Positions 1-11,516 of a stretch of DNA of 64,000 nucleotides are shown piece by piece. The translations under genes and the position numbers were made by a program. The notes under the pieces are model-generated. The model was given only the letters and a program-made list of their open reading frames with translations, searched no databases and was not told the DNA's origin. The first letter of the stretch is position 1; every line of letters starts with the position of its first letter. The stretch is from Gymnothorax reevesii (taxonomy: Eukaryota > Chordata > Actinopteri > Anguilliformes > Muraenidae): NCBI GenBank assembly GCA_029721435.1, contig CM056573.1:100989447-101053446 (forward strand), given 5' to 3'.

Positions 1-1240
1 CATAGGCGGTGTTTCCATAGGGCAAACACGGGCAGTTGCCCAGGGCCTCGGCCAATCAGGAGCCTCGGTTGGGGCCTCGTCCAATCAGGAGCCTCGTTGG
101 GTGAAACGTCACAACTATATGTTAATGAGCTTTCAGAACATACACACCCTAGCGCTAGGTGAAGCCACTGCGTGCCTCACTGCTACTGTAGGCTGCATGA
201 ATGCTTTTGACCACCACAGCCACCAGAACGCGTTGTCTAATAAATTGTGTTTTCACGTGCAAAGTTAAAAAATGCCTCGTTGTCAATCCAAAGGCCCTCG
301 TTGTTGTACCAGCTTAGTGGGAAGCATTTTCGGGCTTTTTAAATGGTTGTGTAATATACTAGTTGTCATAGCTTCACTGTGTTATTGACAACAGGTCTGC
401 TGGCTAGCATCTAGCTGGTCTCATTTCCACCCCATTTAGTCAGTGTTTATGAACTTTCAAAGCTCCCAAATGTCTCGTTTTTAATGTTAAGGATCTTAAC
501 TAACTGTCACTAAAGTGGTAGTCATTTCAAGCCTTTCAATGGTTTGAAACGTATCTAGCTGCTTGCTGCTTTTCATCCTCTGCATTCAAAGAAACTGTAA
601 AGCTGTCCGGCTTCGCTCTGGCTCTGGCGTCTGAGGTAGCCTAGGCAACGACTTGAGCGAGCCCGCCGGGAATAAGGTATATAGAATACCAAAGTCGATT
701 ATTTTTTCGAAAGAGCGACACACATCTGTGTTCACAGAATGAAACGATTTCTAAGCGGTGGGGAGAAAAGGAAGAGAAAGAAGGAAAATGAAAGATTTGT
801 TCAAAAGCTTCCCAAATTAACCACCTTCTTCACAAGTTCAACCGAAGAAGCCAGAGCCAGCAGCAGCACCTCCAATGACGCACATACATGAACTTTGCCA
901 TATTGCACTACATATACATTGGACTTTTTCTTCAACTTTTTTTACCCTTTTTTTCTCTTTACTGGCGCACATAAAAAAAAGAAAGAAAAGCGCAAAATGT
1001 CAAAAAAAATAAAAATTGTAAACATTGTTGGGATTGATATTGTGCGCACGTTACGTATATATTACATCAGACATCAACCTATTTTTTCAATCATTTTCAT
1101 GTCGTGTTCAGTAAAAAAAATGTTTTTCCTTGCATATGATCGATTTTCTCATTATTAACAGATGTATGGGTTTGAGTTGAGGGGTGGGGCCTCAAAATTG
1201 TTCTTTGCCCAGGGCCTCAGAATTCCTAAAACCGCCCCTG
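1..1240 (+). mobile_element. Deleted hAT element with transposase N-terminus
   Basis: The left end CATAGGCGGTGTTTCC matches the reverse complement of the right end CAGGGGCGGTTTTAGG. Both ends also carry a GCCCAGGGCCTC block further in. Such CA-rGGGCGG termini are typical of hAT transposons. The left target duplication would lie off the window. Only the start of a transposase remains (739-891), so the rest of the coding region has been lost. Confidence 0.75.
739..891 (+). pseudogene. ZMYM1-like hAT transposase, N-terminal stub
   Basis: This is a 50-codon frame starting MKRFLSGGEKRKRKKE, followed by a KLTTFFTSS stretch, and ending in TGA at 889-891. The basic MKRFLSG-EKRKKK start is the usual N-terminus of fish ZMYM1-like hAT transposases, which then continue with a TTF/BED-type zinc finger and the catalytic domain. 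Neither follows here; the next bases are A/T-rich non-coding sequence. It is a truncated remnant of the element at 1-1240. Confidence 0.65.
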
Positions 1241-1242
1241 CC

Positions 1243-1440
1243 TGTGTACCGAACCTGTTTTGTCTGACTACGAGTACTGTGATTGGTGCCCTGGTTACGA
1301 CTCGGATTTCGCCCTCTGGATTTTGATTTTTGGATTGTAGGCTCAGTACTGTTGCCTCCAGCTCTGCGGGGGTTCTCGCCCTTCCTTAATAAAATCCAGT
1401 TTTACTGCACTGCTTGGTTCTCACGTCTGGTTCCTGAACG
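1243..1440 (+). repeat. Possible solo LTR fragment
   Basis: The segment has the make-up of a fish Gypsy LTR end: a C/T-rich stretch, an AATAAA polyadenylation signal near 1389, and a downstream TTTTACTGCACT...CCTGAACGATACCACA tail. I cannot find the other LTR or a target duplication. Confidence 0.3.
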
Positions 1441-1977
1441 ATACCACACATGGGGATGATAACTATCAGAATGACTGCGTTTTGAGAAGTGGTGGGGACG
1501 ATGACATTAATGTTTTCACTTTTGGTGAAATGCTACCATCACATGCATAAGCGTATTTCATGTTTTGAGTCAATAGTCAAGTTTGCCTTTCATATCAAGA
1601 GTTTTTTTTGGCAAATTTTATACAATTCGCTTTAAAGGAAATGCGAATGACCCGCGTTTCCATCAACCAGCTTGGAGCAAATAAACTCTAATGTATTAAG
1701 CCAGGTTTTCCACAAGATAGCAATAAATCACTTGTAACATATGTACCATGTATAGGCCCTACAGTACAACAGTAGAAGAGGAGGTCGCAATTTGATCCAA
1801 AAAAAAAATGCACATTAAAAATGGTGCAAAGGAAACCCAACTACTGTCATGTACTGAATTAGAAGATGGGAACACAGTTAACGAGCCCCGGGATAGGAAA
1901 AGCTTAACGCGGGACGGCATATCCCTGGGTTACGCAGTTTGTAGTAGGAAAGGGGTAACAGTTACTATCAGGGTTCG
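1441..1977. other. Unassigned intronic sequence
   Basis: This is A/T-rich with no conserved coding frame, terminal repeat or tandem structure that I can recognise. Confidence 0.5.
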
Positions 1978-2230
1978 AATTGAAGACCTGCGTGCAAGAA
2001 GTACCTAAGTCACAAAATGATACTTTTGAGATTTTGAAGGTCAAAGTTTTCAAAACGTGATGCTGATCGTGACAATGGAAACCCACCAGTATACAAGAGT
2101 GACTTGAGTGATTCTTTGCAGAAATCTTTGGCATCAGATGATGCTCTGGCCATTGTGGCTTTTAATACTGGTGTCAGCTCATATTTTGCAAAATGTGACT
2201 TAAGTACTTCTTGCACACAGGTCTTCAATT
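1978..2230. mobile_element. MITE, about 253 bp, 35-40 bp inverted ends
   Basis: The left end AATTGAAGACCTGCGTGCAAG...GTACCTAAGTCAC is the inverse of the right end GTGACTTAAGTACTTCTTGC...CAGGTCTTCAATT. No coding content; overlapping open frames are incidental. Confidence 0.7.
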
Positions 2231-2306
2231 ACACATTGGCTTTCGGGGAGCCCCATTTTCCGGTGGGCACCACTATTAAACCAGGTCACATGCACGTGCA
2301 TAAATA

Positions 2307-2517
2307 TACTGAACAACAAAAGAAACGCAAGTTAATTAAAGGCAGACCGGAAAATAATTTTGCTTGTAATTATTTTAGAAAAGCAAATTTATTACTAGCG
2401 TGTGCACATTTACACTCGTTTCATCAAACTTTTCTGTGTTTTGCGGTCACTTTGACAGAGTAACCATAAGAGCACATTAACTAACGAGCTAACTTGCGTT
2501 TCTTTTGTTGCTCAGTA
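2307..2517. mobile_element. MITE with TACTGARCAACAAAAG termini (copy 1)
   Basis: It starts TACTGAACAACAAAAGAAAC and ends with the inverse, GTTTCTTTTGTTGCTCAGTA. It is flanked by TA on both sides (2305-2306 and 2518-2519), which suggests a Tc1/mariner-type TA insertion. A second copy lies at 16560-16904 with the same interior (AATTAAAGGCAGAC and the TTTATTACTAGC block). Confidence 0.8.
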
Positions 2518-2519
2518 TA

Positions 2520-3060
2520 CAAGTGTGTAGCAGCCCGGTCATTAACATGGTTACTGCGAAAAATATTGTATGAATACCATTGTTAGCAGTGAATACCGCA
2601 GGTAATATTTCATTGAGGCACAAGCGAACGTCAAATTTCTGGGAAGAAACCAACAAAATTGGTCATCAGCTGGGAAGGAATTCCTTATTCAACCAATATC
2701 AAATGAAATCAGTACTTTTTCAACTCACCTTGATGTTTGTGTGGCAGAGAGGGGATAGGATTTAGATAAGCCAAGATTATGCCAACTTGGGAATTTCACC
2801 CAAGGAAATAATCAGCACAACGACTAAAACTCGGCTTGTTGAGAGAAAAACCGAAGCTTATTCAACGAAAAAATGCGTATATTTTCTTCAGAAAAAAAAA
2901 TCGTCAACAACTTCCATAATGTGGTTTGAAAATGACTTTTGTTTTTTTAATAAATAGTTGACATTTTGTGCAGATTGAAATGTGAAATTTTGGCGAGCTG
3001 CTGTTAATCCAGATGACAAATAATTGCATGTAACTGGAATAATGTTTTACTTAAAGCAAA
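2520..3060. other. Unassigned A/T-rich sequence
   Basis: I see no gene, terminal inverted repeat or tandem repeat here. The tandem array starts just after it. Confidence 0.5.
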
Positions 3061-3303
3061 AGGAAAAAAAGGTATATGTCACTGTGGCATTAATGGAAGA
3101 ATTCCCATTAGAATTGCTCTTGTTAGGTGGACAAAATACGACAAAATTAAAGCAGGGACCATAATACTTGTGTAGTTCAAAAAGAAAAAAAAGGTATATG
3201 TTACTGTGGCATTAATGGAAGAATTCCTATTAGAATTGCTCTTTATAGGTGGACAAAATATGAGAAAATTAAAGCAGGGACTGTAATACTTGTGTAATTC
3301 AAA
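3061..3303. repeat. 121-bp direct duplication
   Basis: The 3061-3181 block (GGTATATGTCACTGTGGCATTAATGG...) is followed at once by a second copy, 3182-3303, with only a handful of differences. The 3' part of each copy resembles a decayed unit of the satellite that follows. Confidence 0.8.
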
Positions 3304-5560
3304 ATGTTTGTGGAAATTAGGGGGCCCAGCCCATACTGCACACGCTGTAGCAAAAGGTTATTGAATAATGAGAGATTGCTTGGCCGAATCAACATGTAAA
3401 CAGCCATCAAAGTATGTGCTTTGCAACACAACTAAATGGGGCATGGCTGAGGGCCTGTAATGCTTAAAATTGAGAAATGTAGCACTATTACTTGCAAATC
3501 AATAAGTTAGTGAAAATTACAACTTGCATATAATAGAATATGGATCCTATTTATCCTATTTATAATAAATGGCCTTCAAAGTTGATACAGTGCAATGTGC
3601 AAATGCAGAAAATTGGATGGGGGCGTCATACTTGCGGACCTCTATTTCCTGCAAATCAAATAGTTAGAAAAAAGTGACACTTGATTATGATAGAAGAGAG
3701 ATGGTACTATAAGCCCACCAAATATGAAAATATTCTGTGGTGGAAATTTTTAATAAATGGCCTTCAAATTTGATACTGTGCAATGTGGGATTGCAGAAAA
3801 TTGGATGGGGGCATCATACTTGAAGACCTCTATTTCCTGCAAATCAAATGGTTAGAAAAAAGTGACACTTGATTATGATAGAAGAGAGATGGTGCTATAA
3901 GCCCACCAAATATAAAGATATTCTGTGGTGGAAATTTTTAATAAATGGCCTTCAAAGTTGATACTGTGCAATGTGGGATTGCAGAAAATTGGATGGGGGC
4001 GTCATAGTTGCGGACCTCTATTTCCTGCAAATCAAATAGTTAGAAAAAAATGATGCTTGATTATGATAGAAGAGAGATGGTACTATAAGCCCACCAAATA
4101 TGAAGATATTTTGTCGTGGAAATTTTTAATAAATGGCCTTCAAAGTTGATACTGTGCAATGTGGGATTGCAGAAAATTGGATGGGGCGTCATACTTGAGG
4201 ACCTCTATTTCCTGCAAATCAAATCGTTATAAAAGAGTAGCACTTGATTATGATAGTAGAGGGATCCTCCTATAACCCCACCAAATATGAAAAGATTCTG
4301 TGTGGAAATTTTTAATAAATGGCCTTCAAAGTTGATACTGTGCAATGTGCAAATGCAGAAAATTGGATGGGGGCGTCATACTTGCGGACCTCTATTTCCT
4401 GCAAATCAAATAGTTAGAAAAAAATGACACTGGTTTATGATAGTAGAGACATGGTACTATAAGCCTTCCAAATATGAAGAAATTCTGTGGTGGGAATTTT
4501 TAATAAATGGCCTTCACAGTTGATACTGTGTAATATGCCATTGCAGACAATTGGATGGGGGGGGGTTCATGTTTGAGGGCTGATAATTCCGGCAAATCAA
4601 AGTGTTTGTCAAAAGTTACCATTCAATAGCATAACACATCGATCCTATTATAAAATTTTAAAACATGAAAAGATTCCATTCTGGAATTTTAAAATAAATG
4701 GCCGTCAAATTTGGGACTGTTTAATGTGTTAATGCGGGCAATTGAATGGGGGTGCACACTTGAGGGCCTGTAGTTCCTGTGAATGAAGCAGTTTGTAAAA
4801 AGTACTTCTTGCTTACTACAGGTTGTAGTATCAACTCACTGAATATGAAAAGATTCGGTGCCAAACTTATTGAATAAATGGCTATCAAATCAGGAACTAT
4901 TGTAATGTGTGAATGGAGATGACTGATTGGGGTACCATGTTTGAGAGCCTATAATTCCTGTAAATCAAAACGTTTGTGAAAAATAACAATTCCTGACCAT
5001 GCTACATGCACTGTAATATAAATTGACTGAATATGAAGAGATTCTATGATGGGATTATGAAAAAAATGGGCATCAATGTCGGAACTGTTGCAGTGTGCGA
5101 AAGGAGATGATTGAATGTGGGGCCACGTTTCAGGGTCTGTAATTCCTGCAAATACAAAACTGTTAGAAAAATAACAGTTGCTTGCCGCACTACATCCTTT
5201 GTATTATTATAAAAACCTGAATATAGAGATTGCAATGTAGAAATATTAAATAAATGGCCATTGAATTTTGTTACTCTTGCAATGTACGCATGTAGACAGT
5301 TGAAATGGGGGTGATTTTTGAGGGCCTGTAATTTCTGCAAGTCAAGAAGCTTGTGGAATATAACACCTCCTTTACATGCTTCGTGTATTCTTGTGCAAGC
5401 ACATTGAAAATGAAAAGATTTCATGGCGGAATTATTAAAGAAATGGCAATCAAATTAGCCACTTTGCAGTGTGAGAATTAAGACAATGGAATGGGTGACC
5501 ATGAATTAAATTGAATGGATGACTGTGTTTTAGTACCAATAATTTGTCAAAAAGAACTTG
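3120..5560. repeat. Satellite-like tandem array, ~188-bp period, about 12 units
   Basis: The landmark 'CCTCTATTTCCTGCAAATCAAA' (or its decayed form) recurs with starts near 3456, 3641, 3829, 4017, 4204, 4391, 4581, 4769, 4950, 5139 and 5328. This gives steps of 181-190 bp, mostly 187-189. Other shared blocks are AAATGGCCTTCAAAGTTGATAC, GCAGAAAATTGGATGGGGG and TTGATTATGATAG. Units between about 3560 and 4470 are almost identical; those at both ends are strongly diverged. No coding frame crosses the array. Confidence 0.92.
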
Positions 5561-6120
5561 CACAGAATATTACTTGTAATAGTTTACGCGAAGTGTCGGC
5601 CTAATTTACCGGAAATTTTTGAATCAATGTGCATCACCTGAAGTACTTTGTACTGCCTTGATTGAAAAAAAAAAATGCGTTAGCTTGAACTTGCCTTACT
5701 CGATCCTGCGGCCCACCGACATTTGATGGTTTTTGTTACAAACACATTTGTAATTGTATGTTTTCATCAAACTATTCATTTGTCTTCTTAGGTGTATTTA
5801 ACCTCTTAACCTTCCCCTTCACCAGAAATATCCATGTATGCTTTGCAAAATAAAATAACCTTGAGCATATTGTTTAATTTTCACTTATGCAAATTATTTC
5901 AAGTTATATAATCTTACAGACCGAATAAGTCAATGGTAGAATTAGATATCTCCAACTTAAGTACTTGAACATAAGTGTTTTATTTATTTCAAAATTATTT
6001 TCTTGACCTAAACATAAACATGAAAGAAAAGAGATTGGAGTAATTTGCTCGCCCAATAAATGGTTAGTTTTTGCGACCATTTGTTCATAATTTCACCAAT
6101 CCGGCTAATCTTCTTTCAGG
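5561..6120. other. Unassigned A/T-rich sequence
   Basis: No recognisable gene or repeat; it separates the satellite from the hairpin element. Confidence 0.5.
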
Positions 6121-6149
6121 CTAGATTGGTTTGGTTTGTTTCAGTCCTC

Positions 6150-6502
6150 CTTGCTTGTTTTCTCTGGTACTGGTTGCGAGATTCCGCAGAGATAGAGGAA
6201 TGTATCACATCGTACCAATCTAGCGCTAAAGAATCATAACAATGATCGGATTGTGTTTTTAATTACCCTGTTAAATCTCGCAACCGATACGACAGTTAAC
6301 AAGCATGGACGACAGTATCGGTTGGGAGGTTGAATAGGGGAATTAAAAACACATTCTGACCATAGTTAAGATTCTTTCATAATAGATTGGTACTATGTGT
6401 TACATTCCTCCATCTCCCTTTTGAATTTCGTAGTCGGTACCAGAATCATTTCCTTAATCTTCCTATTGAATCTCGCAACCGATACTAGAGAAGACAGGTA
6501 CA
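6150..6502. mobile_element. Hairpin (foldback) element, about 350 bp
   Basis: The outer arms CTCTGGTACTGGTTGCGAGATTC and GAATCTCGCAACCGATACTAGAG are inverse copies. Further in, 6189-6266 pairs with 6340-6415 (GGAATGTATCACATCGTACCAATCT against its inverse; GTGTTTTTAATT against AATTAAAAACAC). The centre repeats the CTCGCAACCGATAC motif as a third inverted pair. The whole segment could fold on itself. Confidence 0.8.
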
Positions 6503-6524
6503 ATGGAGTACACTATCATCAGAG

Positions 6525-6910
6525 GTGTATAGTAACGAAGTACATACACTTCGTTACAGTACTTGAGTAGTTTGAGGATTTATACTTGAGATTTTCTTTA
6601 AACCTGGACGTTTACTGTACTACATTTAAAAGATAAAAAGTATACTTTCACTTCGATTCTTTGACACTGCCCCCTTTTTTACTCGTTACAAATTAAAATA
6701 TGAATGTAATTCATCATTTAAAGATTATCTGGATTTCGCGTGTTTGAGAAGAACAACGGTGCTCGCTATGTACAGATGTGTCCGACAGCGGACATGGAGC
6801 TGCAAATTCATGCACGCAGTTACAATATTTTATCACTAGATGGCACTCTAGGATCAGTTATTGAATATGGCTCTGAGTTGAATATTCACAAGCAAACTGA
6901 GTTCTATGGA
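6525..6910. repeat. Interspersed fish repeat, family R1 copy A
   Basis: It begins AGAGGTGTATAGTAACGAAGTAC and matches the segment at about 25897-26205. Shared blocks include TCGTTACAAATTAAAATATGAA, GACAGGGAGCTGCAAATTTATGC (here ACATGGAGCTGCAAATTCATGC) and CAATATTTTATCACTAGATGGC. The GTGGAAGTAACGAAGTAC-type start is common in fish non-autonomous DNA elements. The open frame 6740-6928 lies inside this repeat and is not a gene. Confidence 0.7.
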
Positions 6911-6929
6911 AGCAAATCTGTCTCATAAT

Positions 6930-7400
6930 CCAAATTAAAATGGATTAACAGAAATGCTTTTTCATTTTCAGGATATAGCTGCATTTTTTTACTCATAAAT
7001 AAAATGAATAATACATAATTCAAACTGCATTTTCATTTTCTTCTTCGAGACTGCTCATTCTGAGACTTAATTAAAATGAAAAAGAAAAGGACGTTTTTGA
7101 TTTAATTTTCAAAAGATGCCCCTGCAAGTAGCAACCAAAATTAAATTTCAAATGTCAAATTTGAAAATTAAAATGTAATATCTGAAAGGCTTTTTCATTT
7201 CAAGGTTATAGCTACATTATTTGACTCATAAATAAAATTAATAATAAATTGTCTAAACTGCATTTTCATTTTCTTCTTTAGGTTGCACATTTCATAACAC
7301 AACTAAAAAGAAAACAATGAGGACACTGCTTTTTCGTTTTCGTGTCCGCCACGCAGTGTTCCACAATTCAATTTGAATTGGCAATCCCAAACAGCGCAGG
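6930..7400. repeat. Two tandem copies of a CATTTTCATTTTC repeat
   Basis: The block GGATATAGCTGCATTTTTTTACTCATAAATAAAAT...CTGCATTTTCATTTTCTTC occurs near 6965 and again near 7200, about 230 bp apart. The style is shared with 9200-9830. Confidence 0.65.
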
Positions 7401-7644
7401 AGAGTGACGTCATACAATCGTAGAGCACTGAGTTGAGAAAGAGAGAGATTCATCCTGTTCAATTGCGGCCTGCTGCTGCGGAAGAAAGACTAACGAAATC
7501 CAAGGATCTGTGATTTTTGTTATTATATTGTAAAGTTGCTGATAATAATATGTTATCGCTGGCCATAGCCAGCTGTCAACACAGTGATATGTTTTGGCCA
7601 ATCGATGTGTTGTTCATGAACAGTCAGATAGGTAGACTAACGCG

Positions 7645-7782
7645 ATGTTCACAAGTGTTTACCACGAACATGGCAATATCCCCCGGCACCTCAATTTTAT
7701 GTGTCCGTCCGAATGTACGTACATACGGACAGAGCCCAATGCTATATCCCCCTCTTCACGCTACTCGCGCAGCGGGGGGATA
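7645..7782. mobile_element. GGGGGATA-family MITE, short copy
   Basis: It has a GCAATATCCCCCGGC head, a GTACGTACATACGGACAGAGC microsatellite-like middle, and a TATATCCCCCTCTTC...GCGGGGGGATAA tail. The same order occurs in the larger copy at 21923-22208. Confidence 0.65.
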
Positions 7783-8417
7783 ATTAGCAAGTTAACTACT
7801 TTCCTGCAAGATGACGAACATTACGAAGAACTACTGCATAAAATGTGCTTTCAGTCCATTTTTCAGTCCATTAAACCTGACCAGATGGCAATCAGTTTCG
7901 CACGTCTGTTTTATGTGGCAACTCTATGCCTCCAGCAGGATGCGTCTCTCTCCCGCAGCTCAGTGCTTCCCGGCGATTCATCCACAAAATAGCAGTGAGA
8001 CACACCAACTGAAGGCCGATGTGTTTGTAACCCGGCAACTATTATGTTATGTAGCAGCTATTAAAGTAGAATAAAAGTAAGGGCACTGATGTATTAACAT
8101 ATAAGTGGCCCTTATATTCCAAAGTTGTGAAGGAAGTCACGGAAGTCTACTTATGCAGCCCCGGTGGACAGGACCGTATCAACCTGCTTGTAAAAGATAG
8201 CGTGCCGACAATCTGTCCAACCATTGATTGATCAAGTGTAAGCACACGGTTTGAGTGGAAGCAGGTATAATCCATGCGCACGCAGGGGCTAATTGAGTGC
8301 GAGAGCCGGATCACCGCAATTGTAGTCTAACGATGTGACTGTTCATGAAAAACACATCTATTGGCCAAAACACATCACTTTGTCGACATCTGGCTATGGC
8401 CAGCGACAATATTTATT

Positions 8418-8705
8418 ACCTCCGCCAATGAGGTTATGTTTTGGGCAGCGTTTGTCTGTTTGTTTGTTAGTTAGCAAGATAACTCAAAAAGTAAGGCACC
8501 GATTTTGATGAAATTTACAGAGAAGGTGGGTATTAAGTCAAGGAACAGGTGGTTAAATTTTGGCATATCTAGGCCAAAGTACAGCTGAAATATACGCCAA
8601 AGTTCAAGATTTCAAGTCTTTCCAATGGGCCGGAGTTCCAATCGCTGTGCTTTTGGGTTTTGCTGCCCCCTGGCGGAGGTCTGCGCTCTCTGAGTGCTTT
8701 TCTAG
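8418..8705 (+). mobile_element. CCTCCGCCA-family MITE (copy 1)
   Basis: It begins TACCTCCGCCAATGAGGTTATG, has a GTTTGTCTGTTTGTTTG stretch followed by AACTCAAAAAGTAAGG and GATTTTGATGAAATTT. It ends CTGGCGGAGGTCTGCGCTCTCTGAGTGC...CTAG. It interrupts the right arm of the inverted duplication, with TTA/TATTA at the junctions. Related copies lie at 13283-13630 (minus) and 19625-19931 (plus). Confidence 0.8.
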
Positions 8706-9199
8706 TATTACAAGCGACTTTATGGTATAATAAGAGAAATCAATGGATTTTGCAAGCCTTTCTTCTGCTAGAGCAGGATGCATGCGTACAGGATGAATCT
8801 GTCCCTTTCTCTCATTCTACTTCTGCGATTCATTCGCAGGCTCGCATATAGAGAACTGAAGGTCGACGTGTTACATGGCCACCATTGTATGTTGCCAGTT
8901 TCAGTGGAAGCAGCACTAATCCAAGTGCACGCAGGGGTAATTGAGTGCGAGAGCAGGATCTTTTGGGGGAAACTTAGGCTATACTCTCAATCAAAATCCG
9001 CAATGTCCAGGTGGGCGTCCATGCACAGTCAGTGGGTCCAATTATGTAAGAAAGCATTTGTGTTTTGACATAAAACTTAGTGTAGCTGGCGTTTCTCTCT
9101 GATTGATAACCAATGAGCTTGCTTGTATTTGCTAATATCCAATCCGTACCAAATTATGGGGGAAGTCCCGCCTTCTCACCGACAGGCCACACCCAACTA

Positions 9200-9830
9200 G
9201 GGAGGGTATTTTCTTTTTAATTTTGTTAGGAAAAGCGCATGAGACCTTGAAATCGAACATGCAAAGCCAGGCATGGCAGTCTGTCACGAAAATGAGAAAG
9301 AAAAGTGGCGAACTGTGTTAGCGATTTAATTGAGACAGATATCGTGTCTGCTTCTTGAAAAAGAAAAAGCATTTCCGAGAATGTATTTGCTTTATGAGAT
9401 TAGCGTTTTCGATTTAGTTTTGTAGGTGATATTGCGGGGCACTTCTTGCAAATGAAAACAGTGCCGACATGGACTTGAAAATGCAAACGCAAAGTGGAGG
9501 ATTACTTTAGCATTTTCGTGATGATACAAATAACGCATGTACTTCTCGAAAACGAAGAACCATTTCCGAGAATATATTTGCTTTATACGATTAGAGTTTT
9601 CGTTTTGTTAGTGATATTGCAGGGCCCTTCTTGAAAATGCAAATGCAAATGAGGAATGTATTTTAATTTTTCATTTGTTATGAAAATTGCATACATTGGC
9701 TTGAAAATGAAAATGCACAGAGGAGGATTACATTTGCATTTTCATTATGATACAAATAATGCGCTTGTATCTTGAAAATGAAAACGTATTTCTGACATTG
9801 CATTTTCATTTTCATTTTGTTAACTATATG
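9200..9830. repeat. Tandem A-rich repeat, ~191-bp step
   Basis: The block CATTTCCGAGAATGTATTTGCTTTATGAGATTAG at 9370 recurs at 9561, with a decayed third copy near 9786. Between them CTTGAAAATGAAAATGCA motifs repeat. No coding frame. Confidence 0.7.
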
Positions 9831-9984
9831 CTTCCACACATTTTGCACCCTTTTCTTTGGCCCACATTCTCATACAGCACTTGGTGGCCCAGCCGTATAC
9901 TAGGTTGCACCTAGTCTTGTTTTTCTTTTTGTGTAGACTCATATCTACACAACTAATCTTAAAATATGCCACAGAGCATAGAAC

Positions 9985-11516
9985 CTCATTTGGATGCTGG
10001 GCAGAATGTAAATAAAAACAGACTTCAATGATTGGCAAACCATTTGAACTCTATAATAAAATGAAAATATTACAAAGACAATATATTAAACATTGAAACA
10101 GAGAAATGTTTTTGTTTCTGAAGAATATCTACTGATTTTGAACTTGATCCCAGCAAGACATTTCAAAAAAGTTGGGGGGGGGCATGTTTACTACTGTGTT
10201 CAATCATCTCTTCTTTTAACACCACCCTATAAGTGCCTTGGAACTGAGGAGACTGATAACTGTAGTTTTGAAAGCAAAATGTCTACTCATTCATTTCTAT
10301 TTCAGTTTCTCAACACTTTTGCAGACTCTCTTATCACATTTGTGCAACAAATTTTGCAACGGGTGACCCGTCTGGACTGCAGACAGGTCAGTCAATACCT
10401 GGACTCTTTTACAATGGATCCATGATGTTGTAACACGTGCACATTGTCGTTTGGCATTCTCTTGCTGAAATAAGCAAAGCCTTGCCAGAAAGATATCTCT
10501 CAATGGCTGTTTATTTTGCTCCAAAACCTGTATATACTGTTCAGCATTAATTCTGTCTTAGTAGATGTGCAAGTTATACATGCCACGTGCACAAATGCAG
10601 CCCATTCTATTGTGGATGCTGGCTTTTGAAATGTACACTGATTTAAAGCCGAAAGTTCCCTCTCCTTCTTAGCCAAGAGGACATTGCATCCTTGATTTTG
10701 AAAAGAAAATTCAGATTATGTTTGGTCAGACCAGAGGATAGTTTTCCATTTCATCTCAGGGCATCATAAATGAGCTTCGGCCCAGAGAAGGCGGCAGCAT
10801 TTCTGGATCTTGTTTATTTATGGTTTTTTCTTTAAATTGTAAAATTTTAACTTGCATTTGTGCATGCAGTAACAAATTGTACTCACTTAGAATTGTTTTC
10901 AGAGGTGTTCCTAAGCCTATGCATTGATTTCCACTTCAGAATCCTGTTTGTTTCTAATGCAGAGCTACCTGAGGGCCTGAAGATCATGGCCATTCAATAT
11001 TGGTTTTTGGCCTTGTCCCTTGCACACAGAGATTTCTCTGTATAATTTTATGATATTATTTACCATAGATGATCAATTGCCCAATTCCTTGCAATTTCAT
11101 TCTTAAATTGTTGAACAGTTTTCCCGTGCAGTCTGTCACAGAGTAGTGAAGCCCTCACCATCTTCTGAAAGACTCAGCCTCTCTGAGATGCTCTTTTAGT
11201 ACCCATTCATGTCACTGACCCGTTGCCAATTAGTCTAATTATAGTAGCTGTGATATGTTCCACCAGGTCCATTTTTTACCAATATGAAACATTTCCAATC
11301 ATTTGTTTCCCTGTCCCAACTTTTTTGACATATGTTGCTGATATGAAATTCAAAATGAGCAAATATTTTTCTATAAACAATTCATTTCAACATTTGAAAT
11401 ATTGTATTTGAACCATTTTTGATAAAATATAGGGTTTAAATGATGTGTAAATCATTACATTCTGTTCTTATTTGCAATTCATATAGCGTCCCAACTTTTC
11501 TGGAAATGGGTTTGTA
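9985..11516 (-). mobile_element. Tc1-like transposon, family K copy 1 (dead)
   Basis: The terminal pattern AATGTAAATAAAAACAGAC...CAATGATTGGCAAACC on the left mirrors the right end ATTTGCAATTCATATAGCGTCCCAACTTTTCTGG...GGGTTTGTA. The transposase runs on the minus strand in fragments. At 10297-10524 it shows CLFQQENAK...ARVTTSWI, where other copies of the family have QQDNAK, so the second catalytic Asp reads Glu here. Stops and indels throughout make it inactive. Length is about 1.53 kb, normal for Tc1. The family recurs at 15977-19167, 37285-37663, 38185-38317 and 42915-46590. Confidence 0.8.

Larger units (their letters stand above)
7400..8960. repeat. Large imperfect inverted duplication with internal MITEs
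   Basis: 7436-7640 is the inverse of 8320-8417 continued at 8706-8812. Shared blocks include GCTGGCCATAGCCAGC, TTTTGGCCAATCGATGTGTTG and AGGATGAATCTCTC. The right arm is split by a MITE at 8418-8705. A second relation is direct: 8263-8317 resembles 8899-8957 (GTGGAAGCAG...GCACGCAGGGG...TTGAGTGCGAGAGC). It looks like a mobile element or duplicated segment of unknown family. No credible coding frame was found. Confidence 0.7.

Noticed and set aside
2104..2463. 119-codon plus-strand frame
   Set aside because: It crosses the join of two separate MITEs; the reading cannot be ancestral.
3120..5560. CRISPR-like regular repeat
   Set aside because: The whole 188-bp unit repeats with no unique spacers, and the sequence is eukaryotic; it is a satellite.
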